From Oscillospiraceae bacterium Zagget6 (GTDB lineage Bacteria > Bacillota > Clostridia > Oscillospirales > Oscillospiraceae), in contig MSHH01000009.1 of assembly GCA_001941075.1 (NCBI GenBank), positions 1 through 36,983 of the forward strand: DNA of 36,983 nucleotides, given 5' to 3'. Numbering within the stretch: the first letter of the stretch is position 1; each line of letters opens with the position of its first letter. The notes beneath the pieces are model-generated. The model made no database searches, was not told where the DNA came from, and saw only the letters and a list, made by a program, of their open reading frames with translations. The position numbers were made by a program, and so were the translations under genes. This document shows, piece by piece, positions 25,927 through 34,790 of the stretch.

Positions 25927-25955
25927 TTGACAAACCTATAGTTTCCGCCTATAAT
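25927..25955 (+). promoter_or_regulatory. Consensus promoter of the opp operon
   Basis: TTGACA (25927-25932) and TATAAT (25950-25955) are both perfect and 17 bp apart, the strongest promoter in the window. The predicted start near 25962 leaves about 370 bases before oppB. Confidence 0.9.
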
Positions 25956-25969
25956 TATTTTAGCGTTTG

Positions 25970-26127
25970 TACATACAGAAGATACGGCAACTCTCCAGGG
26001 CTGCGCTGCACATCTGTTTTGCGGCGCTGTCTGAAACGCAATTCGCCAACGGCGGCAAAAAAGTAAGTCCATGCTGTGCTGTGAAACGAATCGCGGGTGA
26101 GATTTGCCGTTTTTATTTCCGTATGTA
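25970..26127 (+). ncRNA. Candidate structured leader RNA upstream of oppB
   Basis: Long-range pairings close a domain of about 160 bases: TACATAC (25970-25976) with GTATGTA (26121-26127), and ACGGCAA (25984-25990) with TTGCCGT (26104-26110). Inside, GCGCTG/CGGCGC (26003-26008, 26022-26027) and CGCAATTCG/CGAATCGCG (26037-26045, 26087-26095, one mismatch) form further stems. TTGCCG followed by TTTTTATTT could also act as a terminator with CGGCAAA at 26053-26059. No known riboswitch was recognised. Further hairpins lie at 26190-26211 and 26244-26260. Confidence 0.4.
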
Positions 26128-26334
26128 TAACAGAGAGAAACCCCAAAAAAGGAAGCTCCGATTCAATGGCCCTGGCTGGGCGAGCAGAGTTTGCGCAAAT
26201 CGAGGCGCAAAAACGCAGGAATACTTTGTGTATTTCAAGTTTTTGCAACGAAGAGTTGCACAAAATATGCCGTCCAGACGCCAGGAGTTATTGGAGAGGA
26301 GGTTCCCAAAAAGAAAAAAAGGAGAGTGAATGTT

Positions 26335-27246
26335 TTGGGCAAGTACATTGTGAAGCGTGTCTTGCTGGCGATCCTGACCATCTTTGTCATCAGCCTGATC
26401 ACCTTCTTCGCCATGAACGCCATCCCTGGTGGGCCGTTCAACAGCGAGAAGGCCACCAGCGAGGCTACGAAGGCCGCGCTGGAGGCAAGGTACAACCTGG
26501 ACAAGCCGGTGATCGTGCAGTATGGCCTCTACATGAAGAACCTGCTGCAAGGCGATTTGGGCGTGAGCCTGAAAACCGGTCGGAACATCAGCGACATCAT
26601 CGGGGAGAGCTTCCCCATTTCCGCCAAGCTGGGCCTGGCCGCCGCCTGCCTTGCCATTGTGCTGGGTCTGGTGCTGGGGTCCATCGCCGCACTGATGAGA
26701 AACCGCGTCCCTGACCGGCTCATCGTCTTTTTCACCACGCTGGTGACAGCCATGCCGTCCTTCGTGCTGGCAACCTTGTTGCTGTATGTGTTCTGTATGA
26801 AGCTGGGGTGGGTCCCCGTCTGGAGCGCCGGCAACAACAACATCATCCTACCCGTCATTTCCCTGGCCTGTTATCCCATGGCCTACATCACCCGTCTGAC
26901 CAAGACCTCCATGCTGGACGCTTTGAGCCAGGACTACATCCGCACCGCACGGGCCAAAGGTGTGCCGCAAATCAAGGTCATCTTTAAGCACGGCCTGCGC
27001 AACGCCCTGATTCCTGTCATCACCTACGTCGGCCCCATGATCGCTTCGATTCTGACCGGCTCCATGGTGGTGGAGAGCATCTTCACCATCGGCGGCCTGG
27101 GCAGCAAGTTCGTCACCGGCATCACCAACCGGGACTACACCCTGATCATGGCTACCACCATCTTCCTGGCCGTCATCATGGTCATTGCCAACCTGATCAC
27201 CGACATTGTTTACAAGCTGGTCGATCCCCGTATCAAGCTGGAGTAA
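26335..27246 (+). CDS. oppB: Oligopeptide ABC transporter permease OppB
   Basis: This 303-residue inner-membrane permease forms the import channel with OppC. It starts LGKYIVKRVLLAILTIFVIS, has about six membrane segments, and contains the EAA-type loop ALSQDYIRTARAKGVPQIKVIFKHGLRNA that contacts the ATPase. TTG 26335 is preferred: AAAGGAG (26318-26324) lies 10 bases upstream and the length matches the family. An ATG at 26330 is out of frame, and a GTG at 26326 is too close to the ribosome binding site. It is the first gene of oppBCDFA. Confidence 0.93.
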   Translation: MGKYIVKRVLLAILTIFVISLITFFAMNAIPGGPFNSEKATSEATKAALEARYNLDKPVIVQYGLYMKNLLQGDLGVSLKTGRNISDIIGESFPISAKLGLAAACLAIVLGLVLGSIAALMRNRVPDRLIVFFTTLVTAMPSFVLATLLLYVFCMKLGWVPVWSAGNNNIILPVISLACYPMAYITRLTKTSMLDALSQDYIRTARAKGVPQIKVIFKHGLRNALIPVITYVGPMIASILTGSMVVESIFTIGGLGSKFVTGITNRDYTLIMATTIFLAVIMVIANLITDIVYKLVDPRIKLE

Positions 27247-27261
27247 GGAGGAATCTCAATT

Positions 27262-28305
27262 ATGGCTGAAAACTTTAAGAAATCTCCTCTCTCCGCCCAG
27301 GTGGACCTGTCCAAGTTTGCCCCCGCCACCGACGAGGAGAAGCGTCAGCAGGACGTAATGGGCGAATCCACCACCTTCTTTAAGGACGGAATGCGCCGCC
27401 TGCGGAAGAACCCCCTGGCGATGGGCGCCATCGTGGTGCTGATCCTGATTATTCTCATCATCATCTTCGCCCCCATGATTGTCCCCTACGGCTACGCCGA
27501 AATCGTCAAGGGCGCCAGCAACCTGGGTCCCTTCCAGTACAGCTCCAGCGAGCAGGCGTCCATCGCCGCCGGTGAGAGCGTGTTCCCCCACATCTTCGGC
27601 ACCGATTCTCTGGGCCGTGACTACTTCATCCGCGTGGTCTACGGCACCCGCGTCTCTCTGTGCGTGGGCCTGTTCGCCTCCCTGATGGTCCTGATCATCG
27701 GCATGGTTTATGGCTCCATCGCCGGCTACCTGGGCGGCATGGTGGACATGATTATGATGCGTATCGTGGACATCATCTATTCCCTGCCTGATATGCTGAT
27801 CATCATCCTGCTGTCTGTGGTGCTGAACGAGACCCTGGGTGGCGTCATCAAGGGAACCATCCTTGCCAAGCTGGGCACCAACATGATTTCCCTGTTCATC
27901 GTCTACGGACTGTTGTACTGGGTATCCATGGCCCGGCTCATCCGCGGTCAGATTTTGACCATCAAACAGAATGAATACGTGCTGGCGGCCCAGTGCATCG
28001 GCACCTCCACTGGTCGTATCATTAGTCGGCACATCCTGCCCAACTGCCTGTCCGTCATCATCATCACCACTGCCCTCCAGATTCCTTCCGCAATCTTTAC
28101 CGAGAGCTACCTGTCCTTCCTGGGCCTGGGCGTTTCCGCCCCCATGCCCTCCCTGGGTTCCCTGGCCAACGACGCCCGGAGCGGCTTGCAGAGCTATCCG
28201 CTGAAGCTGATCTTCCCCGCCGTCACCATCTGCCTGATCGTGCTGGCCCTGAACCTGCTGGGCGACGGTCTGCGGGACGCCTTCGACCCGAAGTTGCAGA
28301 GATGA
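27262..28305 (+). CDS. oppC: Oligopeptide ABC transporter permease OppC
   Basis: This 347-residue second permease has the family's cytoplasmic N-terminal tail (OppC_N; FKDGMRRLRKNPLAMGAIVV) and six membrane segments. The coupling loop is QNEYVLAAQCIGTSTGRIISRHILPN. TDSLGRDYFIRVVYGTRVSL is a hallmark of OppC/DppC. ATG follows TAAGGAGG and lies 15 bases after oppB, so the two are co-translated. Confidence 0.95.
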   Translation: MAENFKKSPLSAQVDLSKFAPATDEEKRQQDVMGESTTFFKDGMRRLRKNPLAMGAIVVLILIILIIIFAPMIVPYGYAEIVKGASNLGPFQYSSSEQASIAAGESVFPHIFGTDSLGRDYFIRVVYGTRVSLCVGLFASLMVLIIGMVYGSIAGYLGGMVDMIMMRIVDIIYSLPDMLIIILLSVVLNETLGGVIKGTILAKLGTNMISLFIVYGLLYWVSMARLIRGQILTIKQNEYVLAAQCIGTSTGRIISRHILPNCLSVIIITTALQIPSAIFTESYLSFLGLGVSAPMPSLGSLANDARSGLQSYPLKLIFPAVTICLIVLALNLLGDGLRDAFDPKLQR

Positions 28306-28316
28306 GGTGAATGAGA

Positions 28317-29318
28317 ATGGCTGATTACAAGTACATTTTGGATGTGCAGGACCTGCACACCAGTTTCCGCACCGACAAGGGCAAAGTGCAGGCCGTCAAC
28401 GGCGTCACCTTCGCCCTGGAGCCGGGCAAGACCCTGGGCATCGTGGGCGAATCCGGCTCCGGCAAGTCCGTCACCGCCTATTCCATCATGCAGATTCTGG
28501 CGGAAAACGGCAACATCGAGAGCGGTAAGGTCCTCTACAAGGGCGAGGACATCACCAAATGGAACAACAAGCAAATGGCCGGGTTCCGGGGCAAGTGCTG
28601 CTCCATCATCTTCCAGGACCCCATGACCTCCCTGAACCCGGTGTTCACCATCGGCAATCAGTTGGAGGAGGCCGTGCTGCTGCACACGGACCGGAACAAG
28701 GCCGAGGCCAAGGCCCGTGCCGTGGAAATGCTCACCCTGGTGGGCGTCAACGAGCCGGAAAAGCGGGTCAAGCAGTACCCCTACGAGCTGTCCGGCGGTA
28801 TGCGCCAGCGTGTGATGATCGCCATGGCTCTGGCCTGTGAGCCGGACATCCTCATCGCCGACGAGCCGACTACCGCTCTGGACGTGACCATTCAGGCCCA
28901 GATTTTGGAGCTGATGCAGGACCTGCAAAAGCAGCTGGGCATGGCTATCATCATCGTCACCCACGACCTGGGCGTCATCGCCTCCATGTGCGATGAGATT
29001 ATCGTCATGTACGGTGGCCGGGTCTGCGAGCGGGGCACTGCGGACGACATCTTCTATGCCCCCGCCCACTCCTACACCCGCGGCCTGCTGCGCTCCATCC
29101 CCACCACCGAGAACAACGGGGAGCGACTGATTCCCATCGGCGGCACCCCCATCAACATGCTGAACATGCCTGCGGGCTGCGCCTTCTGCCCCCGGTGCGA
29201 CGACGCCATGAAAATCTGCCTGACCGAGGTGCCGGAGGAAATTCAGGTGGGCGAGACCCACAGGGCCTCCTGCTGGCTGAACGTGAAAAAAATGTATGAG
29301 GAGGGGAGTGCGCAATGA
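28317..29318 (+). CDS. oppD: Oligopeptide ABC transporter ATP-binding protein OppD
   Basis: This 333-residue ATPase powers peptide import with OppF. Motifs are GESGSGKS (Walker A), LSGGMRQR (signature), [12 protein letters not shown] (Walker B) and THDLGV (H-loop). The C-terminal oligo_HPY extension includes [11 protein letters not shown] and RASCW, cysteine-rich as in many clostridial OppD/OppF. Two in-frame ATGs exist; 28317 is chosen because GAGGTG (28304-28309) is 7 bases upstream, whereas 28311 would almost touch it. It overlaps the start of oppF by 4 bases. Confidence 0.95.
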   Translation: MADYKYILDVQDLHTSFRTDKGKVQAVNGVTFALEPGKTLGIVGESGSGKSVTAYSIMQILAENGNIESGKVLYKGEDITKWNNKQMAGFRGKCCSIIFQDPMTSLNPVFTIGNQLEEAVLLHTDRNKAEAKARAVEMLTLVGVNEPEKRVKQYPYELSGGMRQRVMIAMALACEPDILIADEPTTALDVTIQAQILELMQDLQKQLGMAIIIVTHDLGVIASMCDEIIVMYGGRVCERGTADDIFYAPAHSYTRGLLRSIPTTENNGERLIPIGGTPINMLNMPAGCAFCPRCDDAMKICLTEVPEEIQVGETHRASCWLNVKKMYEEGSAQ

Positions 29319-30271
29319 GCGAATATTTGGTAGAGGTAAGCCACCTGAAGCAGTATTTCCCCGTTCGCAACGGCTTTAAAACCATTCCCCTGAAGGCTGT
29401 GGACGACGTTTCCTTCAACATCAAGCCCGGCGAGACCCTGGGCCTGGTGGGAGAGTCCGGCTGCGGCAAGACCACCGTGGGCCGCACCCTGCTGCGGCTG
29501 TACAAGCCCACCTCCGGCACCGTCAAGTTCGAGGGAGAGGAAGTCACCGACCAGAACATCCACGCTCTGCGCAAGGAGATGCAGATGGTGTTCCAGGACC
29601 CCTATTCCTCCCTGAACCCCCGTATGACCGTTGAGGACATCATCGGCGAGCCGCTGGACGTCCACAAGCTCTACAAGACCAAGGAAGAGCGCCGGGAAAA
29701 GGTGCTGGCCCTGATGGAAACCGTCGGTCTGAACGCCGAGCACGCCATGCGCTACGCCCACGAGTTCTCCGGCGGCCAGCGTCAGCGTATCGGCATCGCC
29801 CGCGCCCTGGCGGTGGACCCCAAGTTCATCGTCTGCGACGAGCCGGTTTCCGCCTTGGACGTGTCCATTCAGGCCCAGGTGGTCAACATGTTCGAGGACT
29901 TGCAGGAGCAGCGGGGCATGGCCTATCTGTTCATCGCCCACGACCTGCTGGTGGTGCAGCACATCTCTGACCGCATCGCCGTCATGTACCTGGGGCACAT
30001 GATGGAGCTGGCCGAGTCCGACGAGCTGATGAACAACCCCATCCACCCCTACACCCAGTCCCTGCTGTCCGCAGTGCCCATCCCCGACCCCAACACGGCC
30101 CGGAAGAGCAAGCGCATCATGCTGGAGGGCGACGTTCCCTCCCCACTGAATATGCCCACCGGCTGCCCCTTCCGCACCCGCTGCCGCTACGCCACCGAGC
30201 AGTGCGCACAGGCTATGCCGGAGCTGACCGACCGGGGCGACGGCCACCAGGTCGCCTGCTGGAACAAGTAA
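29315..30271 (+). CDS. oppF: Oligopeptide ABC transporter ATP-binding protein OppF
   Basis: This 318-residue second ATPase has GESGCGKTT (Walker A), [15 protein letters not shown] (signature), [12 protein letters not shown] (Walker B) and AHDLLVV (H-loop). The tail [18 protein letters not shown] is the oligo_HPY domain. The ATG overlaps the oppD stop as ATGA, showing translational coupling. A separate promoter for the binding protein follows it. Confidence 0.95.
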   Translation: MSEYLVEVSHLKQYFPVRNGFKTIPLKAVDDVSFNIKPGETLGLVGESGCGKTTVGRTLLRLYKPTSGTVKFEGEEVTDQNIHALRKEMQMVFQDPYSSLNPRMTVEDIIGEPLDVHKLYKTKEERREKVLALMETVGLNAEHAMRYAHEFSGGQRQRIGIARALAVDPKFIVCDEPVSALDVSIQAQVVNMFEDLQEQRGMAYLFIAHDLLVVQHISDRIAVMYLGHMMELAESDELMNNPIHPYTQSLLSAVPIPDPNTARKSKRIMLEGDVPSPLNMPTGCPFRTRCRYATEQCAQAMPELTDRGDGHQVACWNK

Positions 30272-30307
30272 AATCTCTGTCCCGGCGACCCACCGCCCGA
30301 AAAACCG

Positions 30308-30336
30308 TTGTGTTTCGGTTTGTTTGGGTGTATAAT
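30308..30336 (+). promoter_or_regulatory. Internal promoter for oppA
   Basis: TTGTGT (30308-30313) and TATAAT (30331-30336) are 17 bp apart. An extra promoter fits the need for more binding protein than permease. Confidence 0.75.
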
Positions 30337-30379
30337 AACTAGCCAACCGAAGCGGCGCGGGAGACAGCCTGACGGTTTC

Positions 30380-30435
30380 CCGCCCGCTTTTGGAAGGGCG
30401 GCGCTCCGCGCCGCTGTTTAGGGGGGGCGCGCCCC
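30380..30435 (+). promoter_or_regulatory. GC-rich hairpins in the oppA leader
   Basis: GCGGCGC-tcc-GCGCCGC (30398-30414) and the 12-bp palindrome GGGGCGCGCCCC (30424-30435) lie 45-80 bases before oppA. CCGCCC/GGGCGG (30380-30385, 30396-30401) is an alternative pairing. They could stabilise the oppA mRNA end or stop the upstream transcript. Confidence 0.5.
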
Positions 30436-30477
30436 ACTGGTACGCCCTCCGCAAACCAATCATTTAGGAGGAAAAAC

Positions 30478-32253
30478 ATGAAGAAAGTACTAGCTTTGGT
30501 ACTGGCTCTGGCTATGGTGCTGTCCCTGGCCGCCTGCGGCGGAAGCAGCAGCTCCAGCACCACCACCAGCGACAGCGACTCCAGCGCCGCCGCCGACGGG
30601 ACCACCACCAGCGACAGCGCCACCAACACTGACACCACCACCCTGAACATCAACCTGGCCTCCGAGCCGGCCTATCTGGACCCCGCCTTGAACAGCTCCG
30701 TAGACGGCGCTTGCCTGGCGGTCAACTCCTTCGAGGGCCTGCTGACCTACGACGCCGACGGCAACCTGATTGAGGGCTGCGCCGAGAGCTACGAAGTCTC
30801 TGACGACGGCTTGACCTACACCTTCACCATGCGGGAGGGTCTGCTGTGGTCCAACGGCGAAGGCCTGGACGCCTCCGACTTCGAGTACTCCTGGCGCCGG
30901 GCCGCCGACGTGGAGACCGCTGCCGACTACAGCTACCTCTTCGAGGTCCTGGCTGACTGCCAGTACGATGAGGACGGCAACTTCATCGGCCTGGGCGACA
31001 GCTCTGTGGTCGCCAGCGAGGACGGCACCACGCTGACCGTCACCCTGTCCGCTCCCTGCCCCTATTTCCTGGACCTGTGCGCTTTCCCCGTGTTCTTCCC
31101 CGTCTATGAGGAGACCGTGGAAGCCAACAACCCCGACGGCACCACCCCCGGCGGCTGGGCCTTGGACGCCGGTGATTCCTTCGTCTGCAACGGCGCTTAT
31201 GTCCTCCAGAGCTGGAACCACGACTCCGACATGACCTATGTGAAGAACGAGTACTATCGTGACGCCGACAGTGTTAGCATTGAGACTCTGAACTTCATGC
31301 TGTCCAGCGACGACACCGCCATCTACGCCGCCTATCAGTCCGGCGACCTGGACTTCATCGACACCATCCCCACCGACGAGCTGGGCGTGCTGATGGCCGC
31401 TGAGGACCCTGAGCTGTACATCATCGACGAGCTGGGCACCTATTATGTCACCCTGAACTACAACTCCGACCTGTGGGACGAGCTGGGTCTCAGTGAAACC
31501 GACGCCGCCACCTTCCGTCAGGCCCTCTGCCTGCTGATCGACCGCGAGTACATCGTGGACAACATCACCCAGACCGGCCAGGAGCTGGCCACCACCTTCA
31601 TCCCCGCCGCCACCTCCGACAGCAACGGCGGCCTCTTTGAGGACGGCGTGGAGTATTACTCCGTGGACAACTATGAGGCCAACGTGGAAGAGGCCAAGGC
31701 TCTGCTGGAGTCCATCGGCTTCGAGTTCGATGAGAGCGGAATGTTGACTACCGACGTCTCCTTCACCTATCTGACCAACCCCTCCGGCAGCAACGTCACC
31801 ATTGCTGAGGCAATGCAGGCGGACTTCGCCTCTGTCGGCATCAATATGACCATCGACCAGCAGGAGTGGAACGTCTTCCTGGAGACCCGTAAGGCCGGCG
31901 ACTACGGCGTGGCCCGCGGCGCCTGGGTCATGGACTACAACGACCCCATCAACATGCTGGAGATGTGGACTACTAATTCCGGCAACAACGACTGCCAGTT
32001 TGGCCGCGACGACAGCGCAGAGCTGGATTGGAGCGTCTATGACGACCTGATTACCCAGATCCGCAACACCGCCGACACCGCTGAGCGCGTCACCCTGATG
32101 CGGGAAGCCGAGGATATGCTGATGTCCACCTGGTGCGTCCTGCCCATCTACTACTACAACGACTCCTACATGATGAAGAGCAACGTCTCCGGCGTGCTGG
32201 CTACCGTCACCGGTAACAAGTACTTCATGTACGCCACCAAGACCGCTGAGTAA
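30478..32253 (+). CDS. oppA: Oligopeptide-binding lipoprotein OppA (SBP family 5)
   Basis: This 591-residue lipoprotein captures peptides outside the cell for OppBCDF. MKKVLALVLALAMVLSLAAC is a lipoprotein signal peptide with lipobox LAAC and lipidated C20. A Ser/Thr/Asp-rich linker (21-55) follows. Then come SBP_bac_5 features: EPAYLDPALNSSVDG, FEGLLTYDADGN, YEVSDDGLTYTFTMREGLLWSNG and GGWALDAGDSFVCNGAYVLQSW. TTTAGGAGG lies 9 bases before ATG. It has its own promoter and a strong terminator, and it closes the oppBCDFA cluster. Confidence 0.95.
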   Translation: MKKVLALVLALAMVLSLAACGGSSSSSTTTSDSDSSAAADGTTTSDSATNTDTTTLNINLASEPAYLDPALNSSVDGACLAVNSFEGLLTYDADGNLIEGCAESYEVSDDGLTYTFTMREGLLWSNGEGLDASDFEYSWRRAADVETAADYSYLFEVLADCQYDEDGNFIGLGDSSVVASEDGTTLTVTLSAPCPYFLDLCAFPVFFPVYEETVEANNPDGTTPGGWALDAGDSFVCNGAYVLQSWNHDSDMTYVKNEYYRDADSVSIETLNFMLSSDDTAIYAAYQSGDLDFIDTIPTDELGVLMAAEDPELYIIDELGTYYVTLNYNSDLWDELGLSETDAATFRQALCLLIDREYIVDNITQTGQELATTFIPAATSDSNGGLFEDGVEYYSVDNYEANVEEAKALLESIGFEFDESGMLTTDVSFTYLTNPSGSNVTIAEAMQADFASVGINMTIDQQEWNVFLETRKAGDYGVARGAWVMDYNDPINMLEMWTTNSGNNDCQFGRDDSAELDWSVYDDLITQIRNTADTAERVTLMREAEDMLMSTWCVLPIYYYNDSYMMKSNVSGVLATVTGNKYFMYATKTAE

Positions 32254-32292
32254 ATTCCTCTGCATCGACTAACAAAGCAACAACACCCTTCC

Positions 32293-32323
32293 GGGGCTGC
32301 GCCGCTGGCGCAGCCCCTTTTTT
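32293..32323 (+). terminator. oppA terminator
   Basis: GGGGCTGCGCC (32293-32303) pairs perfectly with GGCGCAGCCCC (32307-32317), with a 3-base loop, followed by TTTTTT. Confidence 0.95.
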
Positions 32324-32424
32324 ATGCCTTTGGGGAATCCCCGCGTCATTTCCCGACGGGCTTTGTCCTCTTTTCCCTTTATACTGGGGACAAACGCCAT
32401 ACTTCCCGAAAGGACTGCTGCACC

Positions 32425-33375
32425 ATGCCCACAAAAGAACCCATTCGGCGCGTCAAGCGCCTGGCCTCCCGCCTGAACCTCCCCTGGAACGCAGTGACCG
32501 CCTGTCTGCGGCGCTTTCTGTTGGCCGCTGTACTCAGCCAGGGCTTTGTGCTGGGGGAACACGCCCCCTTCGCCCTGGGGTACATCGCCGCCTCCGGCTC
32601 CGGGCTGGAGGGGGCCGCCGCCTTGCTGGGCGGACTGGTCGGCTGCCTGCTGGGGATGGACACCAGCGGGGCGCTGCGCTACGCCGCCGCCGCTATCCTC
32701 ATCTATGCGGTGGAGTTTGCCTTCTTTGACCGGCCTCTCTACAAAAGCCGATGGTTTATGGCGGTGTGCAGCGCCGTCATCGCCGGGATCACCGGCTTTG
32801 TCTACCTCTCCGGCGCGGGTTGGAGCCAAGTAGCCATCCTCAACTTCGCCTCGGAGCTGGTGATGGTAGGGGTCTCCTGCCTGTTTTTCCGGGGGCTGGG
32901 AGAGGACGCCGCGCCGGACCGGGGCAGTCTGCTGTTCCTGACGGCGGCGCTGGCCGTCTGTCTGGCCCGGTTCAGCCCCCTGGCCGGGAACGCCGGGGCT
33001 GCGCTGGCGGTGCTGCTGGCCAGTCGTGCGGGGGCGGGAGCCGCCGCCATCACCGGCGGAGCCGTGGGCCTTGCGGTGGGGCTGACCGAGGGGGGAACGC
33101 CTCTGCTGGGGGCGGTGCTGGCTTTTTCCGGGGCGCTGACCGGCGGCCCGCTGGTCAAACAGAAGCGGCTGGGGACGGTGCTGCTCTTTGTCGTCTGCGG
33201 CCTGCTGGCGACAGCCTGGGTGCAGGGCGGGACGGCACTGGCGGCGGCGCTGGTGCTGGCTGCCATCCTCTATTCTCTGCTGCCGGAGCAGCTGCTCCGC
33301 CGGGCGGACCGGTACACCTGCCCGCCCGTACACGCGCCCTCCGCGCCTGTGGAAGCCGCCGCGCCCCCAGCCTGA
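32425..33375 (+). CDS. spoIIE: Stage II sporulation protein E, N-terminal membrane part (frameshifted)
   Basis: This 316-residue frame is the membrane half of SpoIIE, the phosphatase that activates sigma-F in the forespore. It has a basic start (MPTKEPIRRVKRLASRLNLP), then about ten hydrophobic segments up to residue 295, as in SpoIIE. The frame closes with TGA at 33373-33375, only 4 residues past the point where the next frame takes over. The two frames are joined if one C is restored to the run at 33364-33368. The ribosome binding site is moderate (GAAAGGA, about 10 bases away). Treat this and the following entry as one gene. Confidence 0.85.
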   Translation: MPTKEPIRRVKRLASRLNLPWNAVTACLRRFLLAAVLSQGFVLGEHAPFALGYIAASGSGLEGAAALLGGLVGCLLGMDTSGALRYAAAAILIYAVEFAFFDRPLYKSRWFMAVCSAVIAGITGFVYLSGAGWSQVAILNFASELVMVGVSCLFFRGLGEDAAPDRGSLLFLTAALAVCLARFSPLAGNAGAALAVLLASRAGAGAAAITGGAVGLAVGLTEGGTPLLGAVLAFSGALTGGPLVKQKRLGTVLLFVVCGLLATAWVQGGTALAAALVLAAILYSLLPEQLLRRADRYTCPPVHAPSAPVEAAAPPA

Positions 33376-34709
33376 CCCACACCCAGTTCCGACTGGAGGA
33401 ACAGGCCACCGCCTTTCGCACCCTCTATGAGCACATCCACGAGAGCGTCCTCCGGGGAGAGCAGCCGGAGAGCAGCGCCGTCATCTTTGACCGGGTGGCG
33501 GAACGGGTCTGCGCCCGCTGCTCCCACCACCCGGTCTGCTGGCAGCGACACCACACTGCCACCTGTCAGGCGCTGACGCAGGCCCTCAGCGCCATGCTGG
33601 ACCGGGGAAACGCGCTGATGGAGGACTTCCCCGGCCCCTTCCGCAGCCGTTGTATGCGGATGGAGGAGTTTCTGCGGGTATCCAACGAGGAACTGTACCG
33701 GTATTTCAACCGGCAGCAGTACCGCGCCCGGCTGAAAAACAACCGTCTGGCGGTGTGCCGCCAGTATGCCCAGCTCGCCGCGTTGCTCTCCGCCGCCGCC
33801 TCCCAAGTGGGGGAGGAACCGGAACGGGACCCCTCCGGCTCCGCCGCCGCGGAACGGGCGGTAGCCCAGCTGGGGCTGGAGGCCCGGTGCGACCTGCGGC
33901 TGGACCGCCGGGGGCGGCGGACGCTGGAACTGTGGGGCAAGCGGCTGGCCCCGCTGTGCAGCGACCAGGGGGGCCAGCTGCTCTCCCAGGCGCTGGGAGT
34001 GCGGATGGAACCCGCCGACGTGTACCGGGTGCGGCAGGGACAGCGGCTGGTGTTTCGCCAGTGTCCGCCGCTGGCGGCGACGGTGGCCGCTGCCGCCAAG
34101 GAGAAGGAGACCGGTCAGCCCAACGGCGACAACGGCCTGTGGTTCCGGGACGAGGACGGAGTACTGTGGGTGGTGCTCTGCGATGGCATGGGCAGCGGGG
34201 CCGGGGCCGCCAAAGAGAGCAAGCTGCTGATGACGCTGCTGAAAGACTTCCTCCACGCCGGGGTGGAGCCTGCCGCCGCTCTGACCACCCTGACCGGGGC
34301 GCTGAGCCTCCGGGGAGAGGTCAACGGCGGCTTTACCACGGTTGACCTGCTGCAAGTGGACCTGTTCAACGGCAGCGCCGCCCTGTACAAACTGGGGGGC
34401 GCGCCTGCCTACCTGCGCAAGGGCGGTTCTCTCATTCGGCTCACCGGGTCTGCCCTGCCCGCCGGGTTGGAGACGGACCGGGAGAGCGCCCCGGACGTGA
34501 GCCGGTTCCGGCTGGCGGCGGGGGATTTCCTGCTGCTGGTGACGGACGGCGTCACCGACGGCGAGGGAGACGACTGGCTGCGGTCTATGATCGTCCAATA
34601 CCAGGGGGAAAGCCCCCGTGAGCTGGCCCAGGCCATCCTCGCCAGCCCCGGCGCGGGCAGGGAGGACGACCGGACGGTGGTGGCGGTGCGGTTTTCCAAC
34701 CGAACGTAG
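33363..34709 (+). CDS. spoIIE: Stage II sporulation protein E, central and PP2C phosphatase part (frameshifted)
   Basis: This 448-residue frame continues SpoIIE after the shift. The central part has the cysteine cluster CARCSHHPVCW, as in SpoIIE homologues. The PP2C phosphatase has VVLCDGMGSGAGAAKESK, a mid-domain GGFTTVDLLQVDL, LLVTDGVTDGEGDDW and the final GREDDRTVVAVRF, which supply the metal-binding aspartates. The combined length of about 764 residues is close to clostridial SpoIIE. SpoIIE dephosphorylates SpoIIAA at the asymmetric septum. No plausible independent start or ribosome binding site lies at the beginning, so it is not a separate gene. Confidence 0.85.
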   Translation, partial: APSLTHTQFRLEEQATAFRTLYEHIHESVLRGEQPESSAVIFDRVAERVCARCSHHPVCWQRHHTATCQALTQALSAMLDRGNALMEDFPGPFRSRCMRMEEFLRVSNEELYRYFNRQQYRARLKNNRLAVCRQYAQLAALLSAAASQVGEEPERDPSGSAAAERAVAQLGLEARCDLRLDRRGRRTLELWGKRLAPLCSDQGGQLLSQALGVRMEPADVYRVRQGQRLVFRQCPPLAATVAAAAKEKETGQPNGDNGLWFRDEDGVLWVVLCDGMGSGAGAAKESKLLMTLLKDFLHAGVEPAAALTTLTGALSLRGEVNGGFTTVDLLQVDLFNGSAALYKLGGAPAYLRKGGSLIRLTGSALPAGLETDRESAPDVSRFRLAAGDFLLLVTDGVTDGEGDDWLRSMIVQYQGESPRELAQAILASPGAGREDDRTVVAVRFSNRT

Positions 34710-34790
34710 CGGTTTCTTTTGCCAGCGGTGCATAAATCTGCCAGCTGCGGACATACTGAACTCATCCCAACGAAGAAAGAGGGGTCTCCT

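Noticed and set aside
25962-26130. T-box, SAM, cobalamin or lysine riboswitch in the opp leader
   Set aside because: None of the conserved cores I know could be found by eye, so it is listed only as an unidentified leader.
25967-26329. 120-codon frame inside the opp leader
   Set aside because: It begins at TTG without a ribosome binding site, has no recognisable domain, and overlaps the predicted RNA pairings.
33363-33375. Programmed -1 frameshifting as the firm explanation for spoIIE
   Set aside because: The tract GCCCCCA is not a full X-XXY-YYZ heptamer and no strong downstream structure was verified; a missing C is simpler.
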